DNA from: Mycolicibacterium chlorophenolicum | GTDB taxonomy: Bacteria > Actinomycetota > Actinomycetes > Mycobacteriales > Mycobacteriaceae | NCBI RefSeq assembly: GCF_001044235.1 | Contig: NZ_JYNL01000068.1 | Location: 20,477 to 84,476, forward strand | Length of the DNA: 64,000 nt | Direction of reading: 5' to 3' | Part shown: piece by piece, positions 24,167 through 35,521 of the stretch | Layout of the letters: each line of letters begins with the position of its first letter | How positions within the stretch are numbered: position 1 is the first letter of the stretch | The notes under the pieces: model-generated | Told to the model about the DNA's origin: nothing | What the model saw: only the letters and a program-made list of their open reading frames with translations | Databases searched by the model: none | Translations under genes and position numbers: made by a program

Positions 24167-24808
24167 TCAGTGCAGCACGACGGCGGGGTTGCCACGCCTG
24201 CGGTAGACGCTGCCGAACCGCGCGTCGATGCGCAGCCACGCCGGTGTCGTGCGCACCCGCACCACCTCGTCGGCGGTGTCGGGCACGAAACCCATCGCAG
24301 TCAGCGTGAACACACAGCGCATCGGGATGCCGACGGTGTCCAAATCGGTGACGACGTCGACGACGTCCTGGTCGAGCAGCGACGGCGGCGGTCCGTGTGC
24401 CCCCGAATGCTCACGGACCAGCGCGGTGCCACGCTGCGCGAGCGCGAACACCTCGCGGGCGGGCACATCGTCGAGGTGGACGAATCCGGCCTCCGGCGGC
24501 AGCGCACCCCGCCACGCGGAATCCATCGCGAAGCCGGGGTCGACGTGTCCGTCCGCATCCATGGCCGCCAGCCCGGCCAGCAGGGCGTCGGCCCCGGCGC
24601 ACAGGTCGGCGGGCCGCAGCCGGCCGCGCACCACCCGGCTCGCGAGCACGTCGAAACCGGTGGACACCCACGCCGCCACCAGTCCCCCGGCGCGCTCCCG
24701 TAGCCGCACCACCGCGGACTCGTCGGCGCGGCGAGCGCGTTCGGTGAAGGCGGCGAGGTCGTCGCGGTGGCCGCCGTCGACGTCGAGCCAGATCCCGCGC
24801 TCGCTCAT
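24167..24808 (-). CDS. Conserved hypothetical protein (Rv2474c-like)
   Basis: A 213-residue soluble protein (MSERGIWLDVDGGHRDD...) with no recognised domain. The N-terminal half is helical and rich in Arg/Ala; the C-terminal half has short strands (VVDVVTDLDTVGIPMRCVFTL). There is no signal peptide or membrane segment. It overlaps the thioesterase gene by four bases (ATGA), which itself overlaps gdh, so it belongs to the gdh operon. The order gdh-thioesterase-hypothetical is as I recall for Rv2476c-Rv2475c-Rv2474c. The function is unknown. Confidence 0.75.
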   Translation of the reverse strand: MSERGIWLDVDGGHRDDLAAFTERARRADESAVVRLRERAGGLVAAWVSTGFDVLASRVVRGRLRPADLCAGADALLAGLAAMDADGHVDPGFAMDSAWRGALPPEAGFVHLDDVPAREVFALAQRGTALVREHSGAHGPPPSLLDQDVVDVVTDLDTVGIPMRCVFTLTAMGFVPDTADEVVRVRTTPAWLRIDARFGSVYRRRGNPAVVLH

Positions 24809-25221
24809 CGCGCCCAGTGCTGCAGGTACTCCCGCTGTTTCGCCGAAAGTCGTTGCAGCCGTTGTTCTTCGATGTGCACCGCGGCCAGCTGCGTTTCCGC
24901 GACGACCGCCGGGCGGGACTCGGGCGGCGCGCCGACCGACCGCACCTCGTAGCCGATGGTGAAGTCCACCGCCCGGACCCGCTTGGACCACATCGTCACC
25001 TGCAACGGCGAGTCGATCAGCCGCAGCTGCGCCTTGTAGGAGATCTGCACCTCGGCGATCAGGAGCCCGATCGTGGTGATCTCCTCACCGAACGGCTCGC
25101 GCAGGAACGGGATTCGGGCCTCTTCGAGGATCGTGACCATCGTCGCGTGGTTGATGTGCTGGTACATGTCGATGTCCGACCAGCGCACATGAACCGGCGC
25201 CGTGAAGCCCTGAACCGTCAC
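24805..25221 (-). CDS. Hotdog-fold acyl-CoA thioesterase (YbgC/FadM type)
   Basis: A 138-residue 4HBT-family protein. The motif VRWSDIDMYQHINHATMVTI near residues 12-31 carries the catalytic Asp and the Asp/His pair typical of 4-hydroxybenzoyl-CoA thioesterase-like enzymes, and EEARIPFL follows at the central helix. The predicted role is hydrolysis of an acyl-CoA; the chain specificity is unknown. The start is GTG 25221, overlapping the gdh stop. It is the second gene of the gdh operon and is coupled to the following hypothetical gene by an ATGA overlap. Confidence 0.87.
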   Translation of the reverse strand: MTVQGFTAPVHVRWSDIDMYQHINHATMVTILEEARIPFLREPFGEEITTIGLLIAEVQISYKAQLRLIDSPLQVTMWSKRVRAVDFTIGYEVRSVGAPPESRPAVVAETQLAAVHIEEQRLQRLSAKQREYLQHWAR

Positions 25222-28200
25222 CCGGATGTTCCCGTCCCACTCGTCCTGGTCATGCTGCGGATCTGGCGGGCCGCCACCGACAGCGTCGCCAGGTCGTGCT
25301 CACCGCTTTCGTACAGTTCGGTCAACGTCCGGCGGGCGCGAGTGACCCGGTTGGTGTTGGTCATCTCCCACTCGGAGATCTTCTCCTCGCCGTTCTCGTC
25401 GGGCTCACCGACGGCCAGCACGTCGAAGCTCAGTGCCCGCAGCGAGCCGTAGATGTCGTCACGAATTGCCAACCGCGCCAACGAATGCCACCGGTCCTCC
25501 CGGGAGAGCCGCGACACGGCGGTCAGTAGACCGTCGGTGCCCAGGTGGTCCATCAGTGCGAAGTAGGCATCGGCCACCTCGGCGGGATCGCGGTCGACGA
25601 TGTCGGCGATGTCGATGACGTCGAGCAGGCTGAACTGGTAGAGCCCCGTCGCGACCTGGTACGCCAGGTCTTCAGACGCGCCCTGGGCGCTGAACTCCCC
25701 CGCCTCCTTCAGCACGATCGCCCGGTCGTCCCCGCGCAGCCACTCCGACATCCGTGGGGTCAGTGCGGTCACCTTCTCGGCGAACCGGTTGATCTCGGCG
25801 CCCACCGCCAGCGGCTGCGGACGGTAGTTGAGCAGCCAGCGCGATGCGCGGTCGATCAGCCGGCGAAGGTCGAGGGTCATCCGGTCGGTCACCGCGACGG
25901 ACACCCCGTCGACGCCGGCGGCCCGGATGCGCCGCCACACCTCGCCCACCCCGAAGATCGCGTCGACGGCCACGAAGCTGCGCACCGCGTCGACCGCCGA
26001 GACACCGACGTCCTCGGCGACCCGGTAGGCGTAGGAGATGCCCGCGGTGTCGACGACGTCGTTGACGAGCATGGTCGCCACGATCTCGCGACGCAGCTGG
26101 TGTGAACGGATCTCGGTGGCGAACCGGTCCCGCAGTGTGGTCGGGAAGTACGACGGCAGCCGGGAGGCGAACACCTCCTGATCGGGCAGATCCCCCGCCA
26201 GCAGGTCGTCCTTGAGCGCCAGCTTCACGTGGGCCATCAGGGTCGCCAGCTCCGGAGAGGTCAGCCCGATCCCGGCCTCCGTCCGGCGGCGGATCTCCTT
26301 CTCCGAGGGCAGCGCCTCGAGCTCGCGGTTGAGGCCACGCTCGTCGACGAAGTCCTTGATCATCCGGGCGTGCACCGACAGCATGCTCGCCGCGTTCGCG
26401 CGGCTGGTGCCCATCAGGTCGTTCTGACTCTCGTTGTCCGCCAGCACGAGTCGGCCGACCTCGTCGGTCATCGACAGCAGCAGGTCGGTCCGGTCCTCGG
26501 TGGTGACCTTCCCCGCTGTCACCAGCGAGTCGATCAGGATCTTGATGTTGACCTCGTGGTCGGAGCAGTCGACACCGGCGGAGTTGTCCAGCGCGTCGGT
26601 GTTGACGCGCCCGCCGACGAGTTCGAACTCGATGCGGCCCAGCGACGTGACGCCGAGGTTGCCGCCCTCGCCGATCACCTTGGCGCGCACCTGGTTTCCG
26701 TTCACCCGCACCGCGTCGTTGGCGCGATCGCCGACGTCGGACTCGGTCTCGGCCTTGACGTAGGTGCCGATGCCGCCGTTGAACAGCAGGTCGGCCGGCG
26801 CCTTGAGGATCGCCCGGATCAGGGCGGGCGGCGTCAGCTCGGTGACGTCGTCGTCGATCCCCAGCGCCCTGCGCGCTTCGGCGCTGATCGGGATCGACTT
26901 CTGCTCGCGGCTGTAGACGCCGCCGCCGGCGCTGATCAGCGAGGTGTCGTAGTCCTCCCAGCTGGAGCGCGGCAGGTCGAACAACCGCTTGCGCTCCTGC
27001 CAGGACGTCGCGGCGTCCGGATCGGGGTCGATGAAGATGTGCCGGTGGTCGAAGGCGGCGAGAAGGCGGATGTGCTGCGAGAGCAGCATGCCGTTGCCGA
27101 AGACGTCGCCGCTCATGTCACCGACGCCGACGACGGTGAACTCCTCGCTCTGGGTGTCGATGCCCATCTCGCGGAAGTGCCGCTTCACCGACTCCCAGGC
27201 GCCCTTGGCGGTGATGCCCATCGCCTTGTGGTCGTAGCCCACCGACCCGCCGGAGGCGAACGCGTCACCGAGCCAGAAGCCGTAGGACTTGGCGACGTCG
27301 TTGGCGATGTCGGAGAAGGTGGCGGTGCCCTTGTCGGCGGCCACGACGAGGTAGGCGTCGTCGCCGTCGCGCCGCACGACGCCCTCGGGGACCACGACCG
27401 CGCCGGTGGACATGTCGACGTTGTCGGTGAGATCGAGCAGGCCGGCGATGAACAGCCGGTAGCAGGCCACGCCCTCCTCGCGGGTGGCGTCGCGGTCCAC
27501 GGCAGGGTCGCCCGTCGGCGCCGGCGGCCTCTTCACCACGAAGCCGCCCTTCGCCCCGACGGGGACGATCACGGCGTTCTTGACCGCCTGCGCCTTGACC
27601 AGTCCGAGGATCTCGGTGCGGAAGTCCTCGCGGCGGTCCGACCAGCGCAGCCCGCCGCGCGCCACGAAGCCGAATCGCAGATGCACGCCCTCGACGCGCG
27701 GCGAGTAGACGAAGATCTCGAATTTCGGCCGGGGCAGCGGCAATTCGTCGATCAGCTCCGGATTGAGCTTGAGCGACAGCACGTTGCGGGCGCGCGCCGA
27801 GTCCGACCGGGTGACGAAGTAGTTGGTGCGCAGGGTGGCCTGGATCATCGAGGCGAATGCCCGCAGCACCCGGTCGGTGTCGAGGCTGACCAGCGCGTCG
27901 ATGTCGGCGGCCACCGCGGCGGCCGCGGCCTGCGCGTCGCGCCGGGTGGCGTCGCTCTGCTGGTCATCGGTGGGACTGAACAGAGCCTCGAACAGCTCGA
28001 CCAGCGAGCGTGCCGTTCCGGCGTTGTCGTTGAGGACGTCGGCGATGTGGGACTGGCTGTAGGAGAACCCGGCCTGCTTGAGGTACTTGGCGTAGGCGCG
28101 CAGGACGGCGACCTGCTGCCAGGTCAGCCCGGCACGCAGCACGAGTTCGTTGAAGCGGTCGATCTCGGAGTTGCCGTGCCAGATCGCGGTCACGGCGTCG

Positions 28201-30092
28201 GCGAAGCGCTGCGCGGTGGCCTCGCGCTCGGCGCCGGGCGGGGTGACCGGGATGCCGCGGTGCGGTGACACCTTGAACTGGTAGATCCACACCGGCAGCC
28301 CGTCGGGCCGGGTCACCGTGAACGGCCGCTCTTCGAGCACCGTCACCCCCATCGACTGCAGCATCGGCAGCAGCCGGCTCAGCGACGCCGACTGGCCGCC
28401 GAGATACCAGATCAGGTTGGAGATGCCGTCGACGGCGGTGCTCTCGGTGTCGTCGAGCACCAGCTTGACGGTGTTGTCGTCGAGCTCCTCGATGATCGCG
28501 ATGTCGGTGAGGGCGTGCAGCGGCGTGACGGCCTGCTTGTACACCTCGGGGAAGGCCGCGGCGTAGTGCTCCGCGATGCCCTGGTCGATCGACGCCGTAC
28601 GGACCGCGCCGAGCATCCGGTCGGCCCACGTGCGCGCGGCCTCGGTGAGCAGATCCTGGATGCGGGACTCGTTCGCATCGGACACATCGACGCCCTGGGG
28701 GCGGGAACCCTCGGGCAGACGCACCGTGAAATGCACCAGCGCCCATGGCGATTCGCTGACCCGCGCGGAGTAGTCGATGCTGAGACCGCCCAGTTCGCGG
28801 ACCAGGATGTCCTGCATCTCCAGGCGCACGGCGGTCGTGTAGCGATCACGGGGCAGGTACACCAGGCAGGACACGAAGTGGGCCAGCGGGTCGGCCCGCA
28901 TGAACAGCAGGGTGCGCCGGCGCGAGCCCAGGTCGACGACGGCCATCGCCATGTCGAGGAGTGCGCGGGCGTTGAGCGCGAACAACTCCGAGCGCGGGAT
29001 CGTCTGGATGATGTCGAGCAGCAGCTGGCCGGGATGGCTGGGATCGCGGTGCGCCATCGCCAGCGCGTCGTTGACCCGGCGGGAGATCAAGGGGATCTCC
29101 TGCACGTTGGCGTTCATCGCCGCCACGGTGAACATGCCGACGAAGCGGTGCTCGATGGCCGCGGAGTCGTCGCCGCCGTCACCGGGCTGCTCACGCACCA
29201 CCACGATGTGCGGGTATGCGCCGTATCGCAGGAAGCTCGGGATCGTCGCCTGCGCCAGCGCCAGAAGCTCGTCCTTGTTGGTCAGCTGCGGCAGCACATC
29301 CTGGCGCAGGCGCAGCACGCCGAGCCGGCTGCCCGCGTCCACGGTGGCCTCCCCGTCACGCACCGGACAGCGCTGATAACCCAGCAGCACGAAGTGCCCG
29401 TCGGCCAGCCAGCGCAGCAGCGCCGCGACGTCCTTGCGGTCCGGACTGGGGAACCGGCGACCGGTGTCGCTGTCGAGTTCGGCCGCCAGGCTGCGCAGCA
29501 TCGCGGCCATGCTCTCCGAGTCCAACGCCACCTGGCGCGCGTCGGCGAGCACCCGCGGCAGCAGCCGCTCGGCCTCGGCGAGGGCGCGCCGGTCCACCGC
29601 GCTGGACAGCTGCACGTGCACCCAGATCTCGTCCACGCCGTCGCCGAAGGTGGCCTGCGATGACGGGACGATGTCGAGCAGCTCCCCGCCCGCACCGCGG
29701 CGCACGCGGAACATCGGGTTCATGATCGCCTTGTAGGCCACACCGACTCGGTGCAGCAGCACCGTCACCGAGTCCATCAGCATCGACGCGTTGTCGGTGA
29801 TGACCTGCAGCGCCGGACCGAACCCGCCCGGCTCGTCGGCGCCGTAGACGGCGACCAGGGTCGCGCCCGCCGACCGTTGCCGGCCCAGCCGGTACTGCGC
29901 CTCGATCAGCGCCGTACCCGCCGGCGAGCTCTCCGCGGGCCGCCGCAACGGTCCGGTCACGGCGCCCTCGGAGCCCGGGGCGCCGCCGTGCGGACCCCGA
30001 TAGGTCTCCAGGTATGCGGGAAGCAGGCGGTCGACCACCTCGGGGGTGACGTCCTGCTCGGTTTCCCCGATTGCACCGGGTTTCAACGACAT
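25218..30092 (-). CDS. gdh: NAD-specific glutamate dehydrogenase, large (L_180) class
   Basis: A 1624-residue enzyme, the length I recall for Rv2476c, oxidising glutamate to 2-oxoglutarate plus ammonia. The N-terminal half carries ACT-like regulatory regions. The catalytic domain has RGGLRWSDRREDFRTE and VPVGAKGGFVVKRPP with the substrate-binding Lys, then DMSGDVFGNGMLLS and the Rossmann region with NGGIGTYVKAE and VIGEGGNLGVTSLGR. The C-terminal third is helical. In mycobacteria this enzyme is controlled by GarA binding; the sequence here does not show that directly. It is the first gene of an operon with a thioesterase and a hypothetical protein. Confidence 0.96.
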   Translation of the reverse strand: MSLKPGAIGETEQDVTPEVVDRLLPAYLETYRGPHGGAPGSEGAVTGPLRRPAESSPAGTALIEAQYRLGRQRSAGATLVAVYGADEPGGFGPALQVITDNASMLMDSVTVLLHRVGVAYKAIMNPMFRVRRGAGGELLDIVPSSQATFGDGVDEIWVHVQLSSAVDRRALAEAERLLPRVLADARQVALDSESMAAMLRSLAAELDSDTGRRFPSPDRKDVAALLRWLADGHFVLLGYQRCPVRDGEATVDAGSRLGVLRLRQDVLPQLTNKDELLALAQATIPSFLRYGAYPHIVVVREQPGDGGDDSAAIEHRFVGMFTVAAMNANVQEIPLISRRVNDALAMAHRDPSHPGQLLLDIIQTIPRSELFALNARALLDMAMAVVDLGSRRRTLLFMRADPLAHFVSCLVYLPRDRYTTAVRLEMQDILVRELGGLSIDYSARVSESPWALVHFTVRLPEGSRPQGVDVSDANESRIQDLLTEAARTWADRMLGAVRTASIDQGIAEHYAAAFPEVYKQAVTPLHALTDIAIIEELDDNTVKLVLDDTESTAVDGISNLIWYLGGQSASLSRLLPMLQSMGVTVLEERPFTVTRPDGLPVWIYQFKVSPHRGIPVTPPGAEREATAQRFADAVTAIWHGNSEIDRFNELVLRAGLTWQQVAVLRAYAKYLKQAGFSYSQSHIADVLNDNAGTARSLVELFEALFSPTDDQQSDATRRDAQAAAAAVAADIDALVSLDTDRVLRAFASMIQATLRTNYFVTRSDSARARNVLSLKLNPELIDELPLPRPKFEIFVYSPRVEGVHLRFGFVARGGLRWSDRREDFRTEILGLVKAQAVKNAVIVPVGAKGGFVVKRPPAPTGDPAVDRDATREEGVACYRLFIAGLLDLTDNVDMSTGAVVVPEGVVRRDGDDAYLVVAADKGTATFSDIANDVAKSYGFWLGDAFASGGSVGYDHKAMGITAKGAWESVKRHFREMGIDTQSEEFTVVGVGDMSGDVFGNGMLLSQHIRLLAAFDHRHIFIDPDPDAATSWQERKRLFDLPRSSWEDYDTSLISAGGGVYSREQKSIPISAEARRALGIDDDVTELTPPALIRAILKAPADLLFNGGIGTYVKAETESDVGDRANDAVRVNGNQVRAKVIGEGGNLGVTSLGRIEFELVGGRVNTDALDNSAGVDCSDHEVNIKILIDSLVTAGKVTTEDRTDLLLSMTDEVGRLVLADNESQNDLMGTSRANAASMLSVHARMIKDFVDERGLNRELEALPSEKEIRRRTEAGIGLTSPELATLMAHVKLALKDDLLAGDLPDQEVFASRLPSYFPTTLRDRFATEIRSHQLRREIVATMLVNDVVDTAGISYAYRVAEDVGVSAVDAVRSFVAVDAIFGVGEVWRRIRAAGVDGVSVAVTDRMTLDLRRLIDRASRWLLNYRPQPLAVGAEINRFAEKVTALTPRMSEWLRGDDRAIVLKEAGEFSAQGASEDLAYQVATGLYQFSLLDVIDIADIVDRDPAEVADAYFALMDHLGTDGLLTAVSRLSREDRWHSLARLAIRDDIYGSLRALSFDVLAVGEPDENGEEKISEWEMTNTNRVTRARRTLTELYESGEHDLATLSVAARQIRSMTRTSGTGTSG

Positions 30093-30180
30093 GCGCCGCT
30101 CCTACTCACACTGCGTACCGGCCGCCGTTGGCTGCGACCGGCCGCGCTCGGCGGTCGGTCACTTGGTCCGCACGACGAGA

Positions 30181-31854
<1,674 letters not shown>

Positions 31855-31941
31855 GCCTGTGATGTCGCCTTTCTCCGGTCTTCGCGATCTGCGATAGTCC
31901 GGAGCCCATCCTAGGCGTGGCCGCGCCGGCGTTGCCCGGCG

Positions 31942-32406
31942 CTAGGCGGACAGCGGCAGCCCGACGGTCTCGGCCCCGGCCTGGGGCTCGTCCGGCTCGT
32001 CCTCCGCGGCGGCGGTGTCCTCGGTCGAGGCGCCCGCGGCCTGTTCGGGATGCCTGCGCTTGTCGATGCGGGCGATGCACCGCGCCAGGTCTGGCCCGAC
32101 GTTGGTGGCCCGGATCTCCAGCGAGGACCGCCGGTTGCCGTCGCGGTCCTCGTACTCGCTGGTGTACAGGGTGCCGACGACGATCACCGCATCCCCTTTC
32201 CCGAGGCCCGCACCGACGCCGGTGACCAGGCGGCCCCAGCAGTTGACCGTGGCGTACAGCGAGTTGCCCGGCTCCCAGCTTCCGTCCGCGGTGCGCCTGC
32301 GCGAGTTGCTCGCGACGCGGAACTTGAACAGCTCCTGGTCGCCGACCCAGCGGCGCTCCGGAGCGGTGACGATCGTGCCGACGATGGCGATGGGGGTCTC
32401 GAACAT
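31942..32406 (-). CDS. ssb: Single-stranded DNA-binding protein, second paralogue (SsbB-like)
   Basis: A 154-residue OB-fold protein. Its N-terminal 110 residues contain the ssDNA-binding core (FKFRVASNSRRR, WVGDQ, YATVNCWGRLVTGVG, DAVIVVGTLYTSEYEDRDG, SSLEIRATNVGPDL). The tail is acidic and alanine-rich (STEDTAAAEDEPDEP) but ends GLPLSA rather than the DDDIPF-like tip that recruits replication proteins, so it is likely the second, specialised SSB (Rv2478c) rather than the replisome SSB. It is monocistronic or in a transcript with ettA. Confidence 0.9.
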   Translation of the reverse strand: MFETPIAIVGTIVTAPERRWVGDQELFKFRVASNSRRRTADGSWEPGNSLYATVNCWGRLVTGVGAGLGKGDAVIVVGTLYTSEYEDRDGNRRSSLEIRATNVGPDLARCIARIDKRRHPEQAAGASTEDTAAAEDEPDEPQAGAETVGLPLSA

Positions 32407-32575
32407 GACGGTTCCTCTTTCTCGTGTGGCTGCGGCCCGGGCACGGCGCCCGGGCCGTCGGTGACACCGCCATTGAGCGCCGCGGCGCCGACAGCGGGGC
32501 CGCGGCAGCGCCCGTCGGGCCGCGGCCCTGGGGATGAATCGCGCATTGGGGATGACGGCCGCCTAGGTTGAGCGG

Positions 32576-33472
32576 GTGACCGCCGACCAGACCTCGCTGC
32601 CCGGGGTGCGCGTCCTCACCGGAGCGCACGTGCCGCCCGGGGCTGTCGGCATCACGCCCACCACGGCCGCCGATCGCATCACCGTCCTGGCGCCCGACCT
32701 CGTCACGGCCAACCGCGCGATGGCCGTGGTCGCCACGCAGGCCGCGGCGACGGGCTGGCCCGCCGACGTCCGGTTCGCCGCGCCGCCGCGACCCGTGATC
32801 GCTGCGCCCGACGCGCTGTCCGACGCCGTGCGGCAGGCGATTCCCGACGCCACGGTGGTCGCGGCGCCCGACGACGGCGGGCGGCTTCCCGACGGGGTCG
32901 ACGCCGTCCTGGCGACCGCCCGGCCCTGCGGCGACCCGTGCGGCGCTGCGGTGTACACCGCGCACTTCGCGGTGCTGGCCCGCCCGCACGACGACGCGGT
33001 CGCGCTGGACGTGGCCGCAGCGCTGACCGGGTGCACGATCGACGATGTCTGGCCGCTCACTGTCGCCGATCCGCAGGAGCTGGTCGTGTTCGGCGCGCAC
33101 CTGCTCGGCGGCCCGCTGACCCACCAGCTCACCGACCGGGGCGCCCGCTGGGCCGGCGAGGTGACGACCGCCCCGCGCTACCGGATGACGGTGCTGCCGT
33201 CGACGCCGGCCAAACCGGCGGTCAGCCGTGTCCCCGACGGCACGGCCGGAGCGGCGCTATACGGGCAGCGGTGGCTGATGTCGGCGGCGGCGCTGGGGCG
33301 GTTCCTCGCGGCGCTGCCGGCACCGATGCAGCTGGGCAAGGTCGAGTTCGCCGACGGCTCGTGGCGGACCGCGTTCAGCTGCGACGCCGCCGCGGCCGGC
33401 GGAACCGACATCAGCGGATACGGCGGCTGGCCCACCGCGATCGCGGCCGGCGCGGTGCCGGGGTGCGGCTAG
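32576..33472 (+). CDS. Allophanate-hydrolase C-terminal-domain-like protein
   Basis: A 298-residue protein starting GTG 32576, directly after a TAGGTT -10-like hexamer (32563-32568), so probably leaderless. The second half (residues about 165-285) matches the AtzF/allophanate hydrolase C-terminal domain: ELVVFGAHLLGGPLTHQLTD, TTAPRYRMTVLPSTPAKPAV, FLAALPAPMQLGKVEFADGS. The first half is Ala/Pro-rich without the Ser-Ser-Lys amidase triad, so this is not a complete allophanate hydrolase. A ligand-binding or accessory role in urea/nitrogen metabolism is possible but unproven. It converges with the CopD/CtaG gene; the stops share CTAG. Confidence 0.7.
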   Translation: MTADQTSLPGVRVLTGAHVPPGAVGITPTTAADRITVLAPDLVTANRAMAVVATQAAATGWPADVRFAAPPRPVIAAPDALSDAVRQAIPDATVVAAPDDGGRLPDGVDAVLATARPCGDPCGAAVYTAHFAVLARPHDDAVALDVAAALTGCTIDDVWPLTVADPQELVVFGAHLLGGPLTHQLTDRGARWAGEVTTAPRYRMTVLPSTPAKPAVSRVPDGTAGAALYGQRWLMSAAALGRFLAALPAPMQLGKVEFADGSWRTAFSCDAAAAGGTDISGYGGWPTAIAAGAVPGCG

Positions 33473-35487
33473 CCGCCTGCGCGGTCCCGGCGCGCCAACT
33501 CGGCGAGCATCGCGTTGTAGGCGGCCAGGTCGGCGTCGTCGTCGCGGTCGGCGGCGCGGTCGAGCCGGCGCGCGGTCCGGTCGTCGCTGCGGCGCCACTG
33601 CACGAACAGCGCGATCAGCACCACGACCAGCGGCACCTCGCCCGCGGCCCACGCGATCGCGCCGCCCAGGCGCTGATCCCCGAGCAGGTCGGTGTGCCAC
33701 GGCAGGGCCAGCGAGCGGTAGAAGTCACCGCCGATCGCGGTGTTGGTGCCCATCAGCACGACACCGAAGAACGCGTGCAGCGGAAGTGACGCGAACACCA
33801 TGCCCAGCTTGGCGATCGGTGGCAGCGGCCGCGGCGTCGGGTCGATGCCGATCACCACCCAGTAGAAGAGGTAGCCGCTGAGCAGGAAGTGCAGGTTCAT
33901 CGCGAGGTGCGCGGCGTGACTGCCGACCACGGCGTCGAAGATGCCGCCGAAGTACAGGCCGTAGAACCCGACGATGAACAGGGCGGTGGCGACGAACGGA
34001 TTGGTCAGCACCCGGGAGAACCGCGAATGCAGTGCGGCCAGCAGCCATTCCCGCGGGCCGGGCGGCTCGTTGCGGCCGGCGGTCGGCAACGCGCGCAGCG
34101 CCAGCGTCATCGGGGCGCCGAGCACCAGCAGGATCGGCGCCAGCATCGACAGCAGCATGTGGGCGATCATGTGCATGCTGAACATCGCCGGCATGTAGCG
34201 GCCGATCCCCGACGACGTCGCCAGCAGCAACACCAGACACCCGAGCAGCCACGCCACGACGCGCCCGATGGGCCACGCGTCGCCGCGACGGCGCAACCGG
34301 TGTACCGCAGCGAGGTACACGACGGCGAACACCAGAGCCGCGGTACCGAACACCAGGTCGAACCGCCAGTCGAACAGCAGCCGCGCCGCCGTCGGCGGAC
34401 CGTCCAGGTCGTAGCCGATCTCGACGGCGGGGATCGACAGGTCGACAGAGCGCGGTGGCGGTGGCGGGGTACGTCCGAGCGCGACGGCGATGCCGAAGGT
34501 CAACCCGAAGACGACCGCCTCGACGAGCGCCAGCCGGATCAGCGCTGCGCGCGCGTTCGCATCGTCGGCCAGCGCGGCGATCCCGCTGCGCCGCTGCCGC
34601 CACCCCAGGAACCCGAGCGTGACCAGGGCGACGATCTTGGCGAGCACCAGCCACCCGTATCGCGTCTGCACCAGGTCCTCCGGCCGCATCCGCACGAGCG
34701 CGTTGAGGACGCCACTGAGCACCATCGCCACGAAGCACCACAGCGCCACCGCCGAGAACCGGCGCGCCGCCAGGTACCCGTGTTCGCCGCCCCGCAGCGC
34801 ATGCGCCAGCAGGGCCAGCAGTCCCCCGGCCCACACCGCACCGGCGATCAGGTGCACGAGAAGGCTGTTGGTCGCGATGTCGTGCGCGCCGCCGGAGGAC
34901 GAGTGACCGGTGAGCGCGAGCGGCAGCAGCGTCGCCAGGGACCCGGCGAACAGCACCGGCGTCCACGACCACCGCAGCACCGGGATGCTCACCACAGTCA
35001 CCACCGCGGCGAACAGCGCCGTCCACCGCCAGGCTCCCGCGATGTCGATGAGGTCGGCGACCGACCAGATGTCGCCGGGACTCAGCCGCGACGACAGGGG
35101 CTGCCCGCTGATGTCGGAGACGGTGAGCGGCACCATCAGCACAGCGCAGACGGTCCAGATCCCCGCGGCCGCCGTGCCGGTGCGCAGCGCCCGATAGCCC
35201 GCGACGTCGAGCACGCCGTTGGCCTGCGGCGGCACCATGAACGCCGCGAAGAGGAGCGAACCGGTGGCGATCACCGCGGCCAGCTCACCGGCCGCCTTGA
35301 CGAACGGCAACCCGTGGGTGGTGACCGGTCCGGGGTCGGGCAGTCCGGTCGCGGTCAGCGCCTCGGCCAGCGACAGCGCGGACAGCCCGGCCGCGGTCAG
35401 CCCGGCGAGCACGGCGACGCCGTAGAGCAGTGGCCACACCGATGCCCTGCGCACGCCAACCGTGGCGGGTCGGCCGGTGAGAGTCAT
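33469..35487 (-). CDS. CopD-CtaG fusion membrane protein (copper transport / oxidase assembly)
   Basis: A 672-residue polytopic protein. The first half (about residues 1-350, nine hydrophobic segments) is a CopD-type copper resistance domain with HSSSGGAHDIATNSLLVHLI and GAVWAGGLLALL; conserved histidines there may bind copper. The second half (about residues 370-640) is a caa3-type CtaG domain with SMHMIAHMLLSMLAPILLVLG, NLHFLLSGYLFYWVVIG and LPLHAFFGVVLMG. It is the same arrangement as Rv0102. The role is copper handling at the membrane for cytochrome oxidase or detoxification. It lies 34 bases after plsB on the same strand. Confidence 0.9.
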   Translation of the reverse strand: MTLTGRPATVGVRRASVWPLLYGVAVLAGLTAAGLSALSLAEALTATGLPDPGPVTTHGLPFVKAAGELAAVIATGSLLFAAFMVPPQANGVLDVAGYRALRTGTAAAGIWTVCAVLMVPLTVSDISGQPLSSRLSPGDIWSVADLIDIAGAWRWTALFAAVVTVVSIPVLRWSWTPVLFAGSLATLLPLALTGHSSSGGAHDIATNSLLVHLIAGAVWAGGLLALLAHALRGGEHGYLAARRFSAVALWCFVAMVLSGVLNALVRMRPEDLVQTRYGWLVLAKIVALVTLGFLGWRQRRSGIAALADDANARAALIRLALVEAVVFGLTFGIAVALGRTPPPPPRSVDLSIPAVEIGYDLDGPPTAARLLFDWRFDLVFGTAALVFAVVYLAAVHRLRRRGDAWPIGRVVAWLLGCLVLLLATSSGIGRYMPAMFSMHMIAHMLLSMLAPILLVLGAPMTLALRALPTAGRNEPPGPREWLLAALHSRFSRVLTNPFVATALFIVGFYGLYFGGIFDAVVGSHAAHLAMNLHFLLSGYLFYWVVIGIDPTPRPLPPIAKLGMVFASLPLHAFFGVVLMGTNTAIGGDFYRSLALPWHTDLLGDQRLGGAIAWAAGEVPLVVVLIALFVQWRRSDDRTARRLDRAADRDDDADLAAYNAMLAELARRDRAGG

Positions 35488-35521
35488 CCCTCCAGCGTAT
35501 GACCTCTGCGGGCGGAGCTCC

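Noticed and set aside
21705..24239. An 844-codon minus-strand open frame opposite the LuxR regulator and glbO
   Set aside because: It is antisense to two well-supported genes, and its composition is dominated by R, G, H and Q with no fold signature.
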